64,000 nucleotides of DNA from Tridacna crocea (lineage: Eukaryota; Mollusca; Bivalvia; Cardiida; Cardiidae): contig OX031070.1 of assembly GCA_943736015.1 (NCBI GenBank), positions 26,743,673 to 26,807,672 of the forward strand, read 5' to 3'. Shown here one piece after another: positions 32,639-42,272 of the stretch. The notes beneath the pieces are model-generated. The model made no database searches and was not told where the DNA came from. It saw only the letters and a program-made list of their open reading frames with translations. Made by a program: the position numbers and the translations under genes. The first letter of the stretch is position 1. Every line of letters starts with the position of its first letter.

Positions 32639-32867
32639 TTAACCCTTTACCAAACAATCCCTTGTTTTTACGACCCTGAGATAAAAGCCTTTTGAAAACT
32701 TTGTGGGAAAAGGAGAAAATGCTGGTAACCAGCATTTTCTCCTTTTTCCACAATGTTTTCTTCCCTGAAGGAAACAAATTTCAATTTATGAGTTACGTTG
32801 ATTTTGTCGTCTGCAAATGCTTTCAAATTAGACCAGTCTAAAATTTTGTCGTTTGGTAAAGGGTTAA
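32639..32867 (+). mobile_element. Hairpin MITE, forward, full length
   Basis: Ends TTAACCCTTTACCAAACAATC and CGTTTGGTAAAGGGTTAA. Sits between the two duplicates. Confidence 0.93.
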
Positions 32868-33006
32868 CTCATTACCAAACAACAAAATTTTAGGTTTGTC
32901 CAAATTGAAAGTATTTGCAGACGACAAAATGAAAGTGACTTAAAATTTGAAATTTGTCTTGTAAAGGGTAGAAAAATATTGTGCAAAAAGGAGAAAATGA
33001 CTTATA
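32864..33006 (-). mobile_element. Hairpin MITE, right half missing (duplicate B)
   Basis: Almost identical to 32461-32602, including the GTGCAAAAAGG change and the TTATATTTGATTACATGG that follows, so copied together with its flank. Confidence 0.88.
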
Positions 33007-33041
33007 TTTGATTACATGGATTGTGACTGATTACTTGATGT

Positions 33042-33269
33042 TTAACTCATTACCAAACAACAATATTTTTTTTTGTCCAAATTGAAAGCATTTGCAGATG
33101 ACAAAATGAAAGTGACTGAAAATTTGAAATTTGTCTTGTGAAGGGTAGAAAACATTGTGCGAAAAGGAGAAAATGCTGGTTACCAGCATTTTCTCCTTTT
33201 CCTACAATAATTTCTAATGCCTTCCTTCTCAGGGTTGTCAAAAGTAGGGATTATGTGGTAATGGGTTAA
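33042..33269 (-). mobile_element. Hairpin MITE, reverse, full length
   Basis: Left TTAACTCATTACCAAACAAC. Stem GTGCGAAAAGGAG against CTCCTTTTCCTACAAT. Right TATGTGGTAATGGGTTAA. Confidence 0.9.
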
Positions 33270-33344
33270 AGCCAAAACTTAAAATTGTTTTATCTTTACA
33301 AAATGTTTCATGATGGCCAGCAGCCATGTTTTTATATAGCTTCT

Positions 33345-33550
33345 TTAACTTATTACCACACATGCTTTTTGATTTGGACTATCTTGTGGGTACAGGAGAA
33401 AATGCTGGTAACCAGCATTTTCTCCTTTTCCCAAAATGTTTTCTACCTGTCCCAAAACAAATTTGAAATTTTCAGTCACTTTTATTCTGTCATCTGCAAA
33501 TGCTTTCGATTTGGACAAGCCAAAAATTATGTCATTTGGTAAAGAGTTAA
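33345..33550 (+). mobile_element. Hairpin MITE, forward, shortened left arm
   Basis: Between CCACACATGC and the stem about 20 bp are missing. Stem GTGGGTACAGGAG. Right end TCATTTGGTAAAGAGTTAA. Confidence 0.85.
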
Positions 33551-33751
33551 GTTGTAAATCCTTTTTTTATCCCTTTGTCTGATAAGCGTGACTCATGGAC
33601 CTTATGCAAACTGTATAAATCAAGATCAGACTTCATGTTCTGTATAGTCTGATCTTTGATCTACACTGTCTGATATGGAGAATTTCTCCTTCAAAAGTAA
33701 CTTAGAAGTCGCAATAATTGCGTTTTTTCCATGGTCTGGATGGTATCATTC
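33551..33751. other. Old dispersed repeat remnant
   Basis: GATAAGCGTGACTCATGG and AGATCAGACTTCATG with TAGTCTGATCTTTGATC match phrases at 47340-47460 and 50430-50560. Partly palindromic. Confidence 0.4.
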
Positions 33752-33846
33752 TACTCTTTACCAAACAACCAGATTTTAGACTTGTCCAAATTGAAAGCAT
33801 TTGCAGACGACAAAATAAATGAAACTAAAGAATTAAAATATGTTAA
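33752..33846 (-). mobile_element. Hairpin MITE, left-end fragment
   Basis: CTCTTTACCAAACAACCAG to GACGACAAAATAAATG, then interrupted at TTAA by the next copy. Confidence 0.75.
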
Positions 33847-34073
33847 ACCCTTTACCAAATGACAAAATTTTAGACAGATCTAAACTGAAGGCATTTGCAG
33901 ATGACAAATTGAATGTAAACCAAATGATGATTTCTATCTTTGGTAGGGTCGAAAACATTGTGGGAAAAGGAGAAAATGCTGGTTACCAGCATTTTCTCCT
34001 TTTCCCACAATGTTTTCAAAAGGCTACTTCTTTGGGGGCCGTTAAAAGTCGGGATTGTGTGGTAAAGAGTTAA
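33843..34073 (-). mobile_element. Hairpin MITE, reverse, full length
   Basis: Perfect hairpin. Left TTAAACCCTTTACCAAATGAC, right TGTGTGGTAAAGAGTTAA. Confidence 0.94.
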
Positions 34074-34194
34074 GGAAGGGAAGAAAACATTGTGAGAAAG
34101 CTGGTAACCAGCATTTTCTCCTTTTCCCACAAATATTTTCAAAAGGGTTTTTCCTCAGGGTCGTCAAAAGTCATCATTGTGTGGTAAAGGATTA
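34074..34194 (-). mobile_element. Hairpin MITE, left part missing
   Basis: GAAAACATTGTGAGAAAGC has lost 13 stem bases. Right half normal, ending TGTGTGGTAAAGGATTAA. Confidence 0.8.
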
Positions 34195-34291
34195 AGTGAT
34201 TGAACAGGGTTAAGGTTAATTATCTGAAAAAGTCCATTTCATTGACAGTGTATTAAAGCAGTCAAAGAAAAAGAAATTATGTCTTTGATTC

Positions 34292-34370
34292 AGGTAGAAA
34301 ACATTGTGGGAAAAGAGCAATTGCATACCACAAGAAGTTGTTCCTTTTCCCAATGTTTCCTACGGTGTGA
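34292..34370. mobile_element. Hairpin MITE, hairpin remnant
   Basis: GTAGAAAACATTGTGGGAAAAG, loop scrambled, then TTCCTTTTCCCAATGTTTCC. Confidence 0.6.
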
Positions 34371-34659
34371 GTTCAAAATGTCAAGTTTCATGTGAAAATG
34401 GATTAATAGTGGGGAAAAAAAGAGGAATTATGCATAAAGTTACCATAGAAACCTGTCATTCACCCTGAAAATTATCTGTGAAGAAATGAACATGTGTGAG
34501 ATTATTGATGTTGGTTTATGCTTTATTATATCCTTTACAGTGTCAACGAAAATGTCTTGTGTTTTTGTCATTTATCTTGATGTTTTGATTTAACATGTTG
34601 ACTATTTTTTAAGTGTAGCAGCAGATCCCATTTGAAATTATTGTTTCAAAAGAAAATGT

Positions 34660-34859
34660 TGCTAATGACAGAGGAAAAACCCTTTTTAAAACATTGTGAG
34701 AAAAGGAGAAAATGCTGGTAATCAGCATTTTCTGCTTTTCCCACTATATTTGCTTCCCTTTGCAAAACAAATTTCAAATTTCATTCACTTTTATTTTGTT
34801 GTCTGCAAATGCTTTCGATTTGGACAAAGGTAAAATTTTGTTGTTTGGTAATGAGTTAA
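34660..34859 (+). mobile_element. Hairpin MITE, forward, left end decayed
   Basis: Stem GTGAGAAAAGGAG with loop GGTAATCAGC. Right half intact to GTTTGGTAATGAGTTAA. Confidence 0.85.
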
Positions 34860-35759
34860 GCTGCGAAAGCAGCACTAAACTCCACTTCACACCAATATGA
34901 ACCAGTCATTCATGGAGAATTGTCATCATTTTATTTCGTAATTCAGTTATGTCACTGGCAAATGCTAGTACAGATAACTGTCCTCAAAGGCAATGTTACT
35001 TTTTGACTGGTCGCCTCTGGGTACAGAGACAATCAAGACAAATTCAATTGAAAGCTCCGCACAGATTTTGTGCGCAAGTTGGAATTCTTTTAATTTCCCA
35101 ATTGGAGCACAAAACTAGGATTTAAGCATACCTGTGGCTTGCATATTCAATATTCCTTGGTGTGAAATACAAATATTTTCAATTTAAACACTAATTGTGA
35201 GAAAAAAATGTACATTTCATCAGTTACTCAAGTTGTTTATGTTCCCAAAAACATATAAAATGGCTGCCACCAACGATAAATTTCGTCCGTGATTTTTCCG
35301 AGATAACATGTTGTAAACGATTTCTACAAGCTTTTTATGTAATGAATGGTTTAATAATTTGTTTTTGTCATGTTTATTACGAAAAGTGAATTGCATTTCA
35401 CTGCAATACAAATAAAACCGATGAAACCGAAAGCCTATATTTGCTACCGGAAATTTATGATGAACTTGAGATGGTACAGTATACAGTAAATGTTGAAATA
35501 TGAAAAAAATCATATTGAGACTATGACAAATGCATTCTAATTGGTTCTTGTTATGCTGCCCCTAATAGCTAAGTCAGCTACACAAATGACTTGAAACAGA
35601 GCGGGTTGCTGGTTTAATTCATCAGCTCTCACAAAGTAGTGACAGTGTCTATGGAAAAGCAGGCAGTGGTTTGGATAGAGTGTTGTGCAAATTACTGATA
35701 GCAAATAAGAATAAAAAATGGAAGGTAAGGATAAAGTACACCAGCTACGACTGTATGAA
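34860..35759. other. Repeat-poor stretch upstream of the coiled-coil exons
   Basis: One of the longest MITE-free non-coding runs. At 35254-35270 it has TATAAAATGGCTGCCACC, with an ATG at 35260 in a strong initiation context, and near 35451 ACCGGAAAT (ETS-like). It could hold a promoter or first exon, but nothing is proven. A minus-strand ORF at 35220-35513 is not supported. Confidence 0.3.
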
Positions 35760-35920
35760 TTAACTCTTTACCACAAGATCTTGATTTTTAGTGGCTCTGA
35801 GACATAAGCCTCTCAAAAACGTGGGAAATGGAGAAAATGCTAGTAACAAGCATTTTCTCCTTTGCCCACAATGTTTTCTACCCTTTCCAAAACAAAATTC
35901 CAATTTTTCAATTTTAAGTG
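35760..35920 (+). mobile_element. Hairpin MITE, right end missing
   Basis: Left TTAACTCTTTACCACAAG. Hairpin GTGGGAAATGGAG with loop CTAGTAACAAG. Ends at TTTTTCAATTTTAAG where another repeat starts. Confidence 0.8.
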
Positions 35921-35924
35921 AGAA

Positions 35925-36240
35925 AAGGAGCATAACTGTGTCAAAAATATTATCATGGTTATCTGTCTCTCTTATATTGGTATGCATTTTGATAGTTGAT
36001 GGCTGGTCCAAGTTTGGAGGAAATATCTACAGTAATAACAGAGATACATGTATTATAAATTGTCAACACTTTTGCACAAACCATGATGCAGATGATACAG
36101 GCAACAAAGCCTTTCAACATTACTATGCATTACATTATTTCAAAGCCAATGGCTTTATTCCTAAAATTCAGAGTCAACTTTATTTTCACTGTTGTCTATG
36201 GGAGGAAACTGTGTATGAGATTGAACACTTCAACAATTGA
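35925..36240. repeat. Dispersed repeat (GTGAGAAAAGGAGCATAACTG...)
   Basis: Phrases CATAACTGTGTCAAAAAT, TTATCATGGTTATCTG, CAGAGTCAACTTTATTTTCAC and ACACTTCAACAATTGA resemble a common mollusc dispersed repeat as I remember it. The overlapping 149-codon ORF is not supported as a gene. Confidence 0.45.
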
Positions 36241-36570
36241 CAGATTCTCATGCCGTTGTCTCCGCATGTCATATTCTTCGAAGATTTGGCCTGTCTTATA
36301 TGACACATCACTATCCCCGATAACGGGAAACTAGTATTACGCTCTATAAAGTAGCAATGTAGAAAATAGCTTTTGTCAATATGTTTGAGCAGAAATGAGA
36401 CCTGTTTTAGCTCCAGATTTCTCTAAACTGCTGATCATAGCTGAGTGAATGCATGAAGTAGCTTTTTTTTTTGAGTAAAGTTTTATATTTGTTTGAAATT
36501 CAAAGTAACAGTTGTCGTGTAGGAAAGTGGTTCGGTTCAGTTCTGTACCTAGGATGCCCAAATGAGATAG
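36241..36570 (-). repeat. Dispersed repeat X, copy 2 (inverted)
   Basis: CATGTCATATTCTTCGAAGA at one end and GTTCTGTACCTAGGATGCC at the other are reverse complements of the segments at 10296-10612. Contains CTGATCATAGCTGAGTGAAT in common. Confidence 0.65.
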
Positions 36571-36659
36571 ATGAGTATTTATAGAATGCCATTTAGCAGT
36601 AGATAATGATTCTCATACGTATCCAAGTAGAAGTCATATGGGACACATCTAGTTGGATT

Positions 36660-36785
36660 TCTACCATATAGGGGAGAAAAGATAATGGGAAAAGTAGGAA
36701 ATGCTGGCTACCAGAATTTTTTTTTCCTCTTTTCCCCTTTATGTTTCATGAGGCCATCTTCTTTTGGGTTGTAAAATTTGAAAAA
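36660..36785 (-). mobile_element. Hairpin MITE, degenerate
   Basis: AATGGGAAAAGTAGGAAATGC, loop TGGCTACCAG, CTCTTTTCCCC; ends lost. Confidence 0.55.
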
Positions 36786-36958
36786 ATAAACATAATTATG
36801 ATGATATCTTACAGTTCCATACTTGGTGTTGCCTAGCATTTCTTGGCCAGAAAACTATGCACCACACTGACCTTCCTTTAAAATTAAGTGAAATGTGAAG
36901 CATGTCAAAATGAAATTAACCTACCATACTCTTTGTTTCCATGTTTATTCATTCAGTA

Positions 36959-37014
36959 TTAAACTGTATACCAAATGACAAAATTTAAAATGTTGTTGTT
37001 TGGTAATGAGTTAA
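36959..37014. mobile_element. Minimal hairpin MITE, ends only (56 bp)
   Basis: TTAAACTGTATACCAAATGAC joined to GTTGTTTGGTAATGAGTTAA with only AAAATTTAAAAT between. Everything internal is deleted; TTAA kept at both sides. Confidence 0.8.
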
Positions 37015-37540
37015 GTTTGAGACTGGTGAGCTTTAGTCTGAAAAAAGCAATTTGATAATCTTTTTTATATTCTCATAAATGAGCCACATTCGGAATCAAA
37101 AAAGGGATATTTCAACTTTCCAAGTGTCAAAGCCTGGAGTCCCAGGTCAAATGCAAACCCTAGTTGTGTGATGAACATTGCAGTACATGTACTAGATCTA
37201 AATTTGAGTATATAAGTATGTATTGTCCCTTTCATCTGTCCAGCTGTAGAAGTGTTTTCCCATGAAGAGATGTGTACCTTGCTTTGTATCAGATGCTGTA
37301 GCTATGAGAAAGAGGGCTGTTTATTCAGGAATGTTTCAAGTGAATAAATTTATTTGAGAATACCAGTAAGAAATGCCCGATTGAGTGATAAAGTATTTCT
37401 TGTATTCTTCATAATAAATGAATCTAGGAAACACTTTGTTGCAAATTTACTAACATCATGGAATAAGCACATCAAACTGAAAAGTCAGACTTTGTATTTC
37501 TTAGCTGAATATTCATATTCTATATGTTTGTATTTTGTAG
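37015..37540. other. Intron before coiled-coil exon 1
   Basis: No repeat recognised. The 73-codon ORF at 37354-37575 overlaps the exon in another frame and is not coding. Confidence 0.45.
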
Positions 37541-37715
37541 AATCTCTCAGCATCCAAATGAGGTTGAAGCATTAGATGAGACACATAAAGAAATTGAGAG
37601 GGAGACGGATAGAATTCGACGAGAGATGGAGAGAGAGCGGAGGTCAAGGTCACAGCCAGCTGTCCGGGAGCGGTCACCAACCCGCACATATCTGTCTATA
37701 ACTTCAATGCCAAAG
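37541..37715 (+). CDS. Coiled-coil exon 1 in window (charged helix)
   Basis: Acceptor TATTTTGTAG, donor AAG|GTGTGT. The first base completes a codon begun upstream (phase 2). Then come 58 codons: ISQHPNEVEALDETHKEIER, a very charged Glu/Arg helix (RIRREMERERR), and a Ser/Arg/Pro linker ending YLSITSMPK. It ends in phase 0. Its partner upstream is either the exon at 14231-14369, which ends in the matching phase, or an undetected first exon between 31350 and 37540. Confidence 0.85.
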
Positions 37716-37751
37716 GTGTGTAATTCAATACTGTTTCAAACTATTCAGAAC

Positions 37752-37980
37752 TTAACTCTTTACCACACAAGGTAATTTTAGGCAAGTCTAAATTGAACAC
37801 ATTTGCAGAGGACAAAATAACTGTAGCTAAAATGGTAACTTTTGCCTTTGATAGGGTAGAAAACATTGTGGGAAAAGGAGAAAATGCTGGTTACCAGCAT
37901 TTTCTCCTTTTCCCACAATGTTTTCAAAAGGCTTCTATCTCAGGGTCGTTGAAAGTCGGGATTGTGTGGTAAAGAGTTAA
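37752..37980 (-). mobile_element. Hairpin MITE, reverse, full length
   Basis: Perfect hairpin, both ends of the CACAC/GTGTG type. Starts 36 bp after a donor site. Confidence 0.95.
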
Positions 37981-38067
37981 AATGACTGTCAAGAAAAATG
38001 CATGTAAAAAATTAGGAATAGGGCATCTCCCACAAGATGACATTCTACAAAACTTTAATACACCTCA

Positions 38068-38600
38068 GTCCTCTATCCAGTTTAGGCATTCTAGGTACAG
38101 ATCCAGATTACTTTTTTACGCGACAACCGTTACTTTGAATTTCAATCTAAAATAAGCGTTAACTCAATAAAGCGCTACCTGGTAAGATTCATTCAGTGAT
38201 GTTCAGCTATCATATTACCTATGCACCTGCCATTATTAACTCATTACCACACGAGAAAATTTTAGACTGGTCCAAATTGAAAGCATTTGAAGACGACAGA
38301 ATAAAGGTGACTAAAATATAAAAATTTGTTCTGGGAAGGATAGAAAACACTGTGGGAAAAGGAGAAAATGCTGGTTACCAGCATTTTCTCCTTTTCCCAT
38401 AGTGTTTTCAAAAGGCTTCTTTCTTAGGGGCGTCAAAAGTAGGGATTGTGTGGTAATGGGTTAAATAGCCCCTGTATACTTGGGTAATAGCTTCTGTGTA
38501 AGCCTTACTTTACCCTAGCATATGGGTTTGGAGATGCGTCATAGCAAACAGCTAGAATCTTCGAGAAATATGACATGCACTGACAAAGAGGAATAAGGAG
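38068..38600 (+). repeat. Dispersed repeat X, copy 3, split by a MITE
   Basis: GGCATTCTAGGTACAGATCC, TCAATAAAGCGCTACCTGG and CTTCGAGAAATATGACATG match copy 1 in order. The hairpin MITE at 38236-38464 interrupts it. Confidence 0.7.
38236..38464 (-). mobile_element. Hairpin MITE, reverse, inside repeat X
   Basis: Ends TTAACTCATTACCACACGAG and GTGTGGTAATGGGTTAA. Stem base ACACTGTGGG/CCCATAGTGT. Younger than the repeat it splits. Confidence 0.95.
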
Positions 38601-38637
38601 AATATGCTGGTTATCAATGCCAACATTTGTATTGGAT

Positions 38638-38866
38638 TTAACTCGTTACCGAACGACAAAATTTTATGCTTGTCCAAATCGAAAGCATTTGCAGATGACA
38701 AAATAAAAGTGACTTAAAATTCAAAATTTGTTTTGTGAAGGGTAGAAAACATTGTGGAAAAAGGAGAAAATGCTGGTAACCAGCATTTTCTCCTTTTCCC
38801 ACAATGTTTTTCAAAGGCTTCTTTCTCAGGGGCATCAAAAGTAGGGATTGTGTGGTAATGGGTTAA
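38638..38866 (-). mobile_element. Hairpin MITE, reverse, full length
   Basis: Left TTAACTCGTTACCGAACGAC. Stem with one changed pair at each base. Right GTGTGGTAATGGGTTAA. Confidence 0.94.
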
Positions 38867-39021
38867 TTTGTTTCCAAATACTTTCAGTATCAGTGTGGAA
38901 ATATCTAGAATTTTGATATCTGATAAAGAGCCTGGCCATTATTCATGGTGATTTCTGATATGGGGAAATTATTTTTTCAAAGTTTTCTGATAGGAAACTT
39001 TATACTGTAGAAGTAATCTAG

Positions 39022-39250
39022 TTAACCTTTTACCAGCCAACACAATTACAGCCTTGCCTAAACTGAGGGCATTTGCAGAGGACAATTTCAGTGTGGCTCA
39101 AGTGGTGCAATTTCTCTTTGATAGGGTAGAAAACATTGTCAGAAAAGGAGAAAATGCTGAATTTCCAGCATTTCCTGCTTTTCAGACAATTTTTCCAAAG
39201 CCTTCTTCCCCAGGGATGTAGAAAGTTGGCACTGTGCAGAAAAGAGTTAA
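39022..39250 (-). mobile_element. Hairpin MITE, reverse, diverged subtype
   Basis: Left TTAACCTTTTACCAGCCAAC. Stem TTGTCAGAAAAGGAG against CTGCTTTTCAGACAA. Right GCAGAAAAGAGTTAA. Confidence 0.85.
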
Positions 39251-39280
39251 AGCAAATGGCAGAAATGTTTGCAGTGCTAA

Positions 39281-39499
39281 TTAATTCTTTACCAAACAAC
39301 AAAATTTTAGGTTTGTTCAGATGGAAAGCACTTGCAGACGACAAATGAAATGTAATCGAAAATATAAATTTGTTTCCAGCAGGGCAGAAAACATTGTGGA
39401 AAAATGAGAGATTTCTATTTACTAGCATTTTCTCCTTTTCTCACATTCTTTCAAAAGTTTTCTTTCTTAGGGTTGTTAAAAGTCTGGATCAAGGGTTAA
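39281..39499 (-). mobile_element. Hairpin MITE, reverse, stem decayed
   Basis: Left TTAATTCTTTACCAAACAAC. GTGGAAAAATGAGAGATTTC pairs poorly with the right arm. Right end GGATCAAGGGTTAA, ~15 bp short. Confidence 0.8.
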
Positions 39500-39695
39500 A
39501 TGAAATTGATATTCTTAGTCAATTCTAAAGATGCAGTTGCTGCAATTGACCTTTCTACCAATTTTGATTGACAAGTCTATAAATGTCTTATCAGCCAGTG
39601 AAAACACAGCACTTGGCGTCATGTAATCACAAAAGTCTGACACAATTTCTGGTTAGCTTGTCAGGTTTGACAACCAAAATAGCATGTTACTAAGA

Positions 39696-40384
39696 CCAGC
39701 CCTCCACTAGGACCCCAAAAGGTTCCCGATCGTAAAAATGACAGGACCTTGATGCTTCAGCACATCTTCGCAATGAATGGGAACCGTTCTTGGTGTTTCT
39801 TAAACCCATCTGAAAAGATTCTTAGTGTGTCGGGGCCAATTCAGGATCAAAAAAGCTTCGGGATCCAAATTTTAAAAGTTTTAAAATTTGGACGCCGATC
39901 ATTGAGTTCGGGGAAGTGTCGGGACCGTCGGCATCCCTTTGGAGAACCTTCAGCGATCATTCCGGACGTTCTGAAACACATCTCACATAATCCAGCAGCA
40001 TTTGGCAAGGCTTCTTATTCACTGTGTCACCCCGAGCGGTTCAGGAAAGATAACTTGCCTATATATACCTTGGCACTCGCATCGCCAACATGTCGGCATT
40101 GATTCTTAAACGCTTCTGTATGTTCTGCAAGTGAACTGCAGCCATTCTGCGTGATCGGGAAACACTCAGTCAACAATCCTGGACCGATCGGCAATTTTCT
40201 GTACTGGATCCGCATACTTCAGTAAGATTTCGGCAACCTTTCGCACACTGTTCCGCGTATCACTGCCGAATGAGCCCCGTTTGCCAAGCTACGCCCATTT
40301 CCATCCAGAAAGCTCCCTGAAATTAGCCATTTTTCATCCGCAACCCTTCGACAAGCAATCGGGATTGTAGTGGAGGGCAGGCCT
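39696..40384. mobile_element. PIF/Harbinger-like MITE, ~690 bp
   Basis: Ends GACCAGCCCTCCACTAGGAC and GTAGTGGAGGGCAGGCC are inverted repeats. TAA lies just outside both (CTAA|GACC; GGCC|TAATG), fitting the TWA duplication of PIF/Harbinger elements. It is visibly more GC-rich than its surroundings. A 117-codon ORF inside is not transposase-like, so non-autonomous. An outer mirrored pair (AATTGACCTTTCT near 39549, AGAAAGGTCAATT near 40395) suggests it sits inside an older palindrome. Confidence 0.65.
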
Positions 40385-40429
40385 AATGTTTACAGAAAGG
40401 TCAATTGCATGGTTGTATTAAATTCAAGG

Positions 40430-40740
40430 TAAGCTTTGTCTGTTGTGTCACATGCATTGTAGGACATGTTTGAAATTGGGTCATGTAGGAGCAAAAGGTA
40501 GGTTATTTGGACAAATATGTAGAAAAACCTTAGAGTGTGCACTCATGAAAGTTGGTAAGAATGTTTGTCTGGACGAAGTCTCGGACAAGTGTGAAATGAG
40601 GTCACGTTGGGTCAAAAATTAAATCATTGGGATAAATCTTAGAAAAACCTTGTGTGCACAGTGGAGGTCATATTTTCAATCCGATTCTCATGAAAATTTG
40701 TCATTGTTTTTGTCTTGTCAATATGTTAACCTAAACAAAT
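40430..40740. repeat. Dispersed repeat (TTAGAAAAACCTTGTGTGCAC type)
   Basis: AAATCTTAGAAAAACCTTGTG, CTCATGAAAGTTGGTAAGAA and TCTGGACGAAGTCTCGGACAAG occur in a partly repeated order, as in a widespread mollusc repeat remembered in the same form. It ends about 40 bp before an exon acceptor. Confidence 0.5.
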
Positions 40741-40780
40741 TTCATAGGAATCTAAGGATCAAAATATTCTCTTTTTACAG

Positions 40781-40858
40781 AGTTTTGCACGCGAAAAACC
40801 AGATGCTGGTAGCAGTTTTTCAGGCCAAGCTGGTAAAAGTCTTTCAGATGAAGAAAAG
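40781..40858 (+). CDS. Coiled-coil gene exon 2, short Ser/Gly linker
   Basis: Strong acceptor (TCTCTTTTTACAG) and donor AAAAG|GTATGT delimit exactly 26 codons, phase 0 on both sides: SFAREKPDAGSSFSGQAGK, then SLSDEEK. It is a flexible linker between the first charged helix and the main coiled coil. Because it is a multiple of three it could be skipped without changing the frame. Confidence 0.8.
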
Positions 40859-40965
40859 GTATGTTTCTTTTTCTGTGAGAATATGAAAAACAACGAAAAC
40901 CTGGTAGTGCATACCTAAATGGTAATTTCAGTGGATTCAGCTGATTACCATGATTTATCAGTGCA

Positions 40966-41160
40966 TTAACCCATTACCACACAATCCCTTCTTTTGACAA
41001 CCCTGAGAAAGAAGCCTTTGGAAAACAATGTGGGAAAAGGAGAAAATGCTGGTAACCCATCCCAAAACACATTTCAATTTTTGAGTTACATTTAACTTCT
41101 CATCTGCAACTGCTTACAATTTGGACAAGTCTAAAATTTTGTTGTTTGGTAAAGAATTAA
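40966..41160 (+). mobile_element. Hairpin MITE, right hairpin arm deleted
   Basis: Left stem arm to AAAATGCTGGTAACC, then straight to CATCCCAAAACACATTTC. Ends intact. Confidence 0.9.
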
Positions 41161-41233
41161 GCTATTATTATTATGCACTTCTTACAGTGAGAGAAAATGA
41201 TCAAAAGTTGTGTTCCAGACTCATTTCTACAAT

Positions 41234-41434
41234 GAACTCTTTGCCAAACGACAAAATGATTAGTCCAAAATGAAAGCATTTGCAGACGACAATATAAATG
41301 TGAACAAAAATTAAAATTTGATTTGGCAAGGTTAGAAAACATGGTTGGAAATGGAGAAAATGCTGGTTACAATGTTTTAAAAAGGCTTCTTTCTCGAGAT
41401 CGTTAAAAGTTTGGATTTTGTGGTAAAAAGTTAA
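41234..41434 (-). mobile_element. Hairpin MITE, hairpin mostly deleted
   Basis: AACATGGTTGGAAATGGAG, AAAATGCTGGTTACAATG: the right arm is reduced to its base. Right end TGTGGTAAAAAGTTAA. Confidence 0.85.
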
Positions 41435-41651
41435 CTCTTTACCAAACGACAGAAAAAAAAAAGAAAGCATCAGTCTGCAGATGACAAACTAAAGGTAGCC
41501 GTTAGGATGAAATCTGTTATTGACAGGGTAGAAAACAATGTTGGAAAAGAAGAAAATGCTGGTTACCAGCATTTTCTCCTTTTCCAACATTTTTTAAACA
41601 GCCTTCTCCCTCATGGTCTTTAAAAGTTGGGATTCTGTGGTAAAGGGTTAA
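41431..41651 (-). mobile_element. Hairpin MITE, reverse, sharing TTAA
   Basis: A-run replaces part of the left arm (GACAGAAAAAAAAAAGAAAGC). Stem TGTTGGAAAAGAAG/CTCCTTTTCCAACA. Right CTGTGGTAAAGGGTTAA. Confidence 0.9.
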
Positions 41652-41941
41652 TGCAGTGAAACTACCAGGAACAAATTGTTGGGGTGTAAATAGCCTTCAA
41701 AGACAGATGCCCTTATTCAGAAACTGAAAGGACACATAGAAAAAGTGCTACCATTATAACTAGCCTTTAATATGTTCAGCCTTTAAAAAATTAGACTATT
41801 TTGAGCCTGTAAAATCACTGATTTTGTTGAATATACTTGTCAGAATTCTAAATGATAATATTTGAAATCAGTTTCATAACACTTTACTAAACAGAAAAAA
41901 ACTAGTTAAACCTGCTTTAAATTTCACTTACGGTCGGACTA

Positions 41942-42055
41942 TTGCTTATTTCTAGATCCGTATTCCTTCTTTTAACTGTCGTTCATTAGAAATTACATTT
42001 GGCAAAAAAAAAGCCGGACAGTTAAAAAGGGAAATATGGATCCAGATATTGGTAA
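41942..42055. mobile_element. Small palindromic element
   Basis: TTTCTAGATCCGTATTCC...TTTTAACTGTC mirrors GACAGTTAAAAAGG...AAATATGGATCCAGA. Arms ~37 bp, loop ~38 bp. Only one copy noticed. Confidence 0.6.
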
Positions 42056-42272
42056 GATTTTGACTGAATGGCTGCCATGTGATAAACAGTTTTAAGACCC
42101 TATCATCAATAATTCAGTAACAAAATGGAGCCAAACTATGTCAAAGTGCTGGATAGCATCAGTGTTTTAAATAATGTCATGTTGTCAATGAAAAAGTAAT
42201 TTCATTTAGAAATAGTAGTATAAAAATAACCATGAAATGTAAAAGGCATCAATTTCTCGTCAAATTTCTTGA

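Noticed and set aside
35220..35513. 97-codon minus-strand ORF
   Set aside because: No splice partners, no recognisable domain, and AT-rich composition like intron. The region is more interesting as a possible plus-strand promoter.
35791..36240. 149-codon plus-strand ORF
   Set aside because: It starts inside a MITE and runs through a dispersed repeat, so it is a composite of two repeats.
39749..40102. 117-codon ORF in the GC-richer block as a possible transposase
   Set aside because: No catalytic motif or similarity to Harbinger transposase or its Myb-like partner is visible. GC-rich DNA simply has fewer stops.
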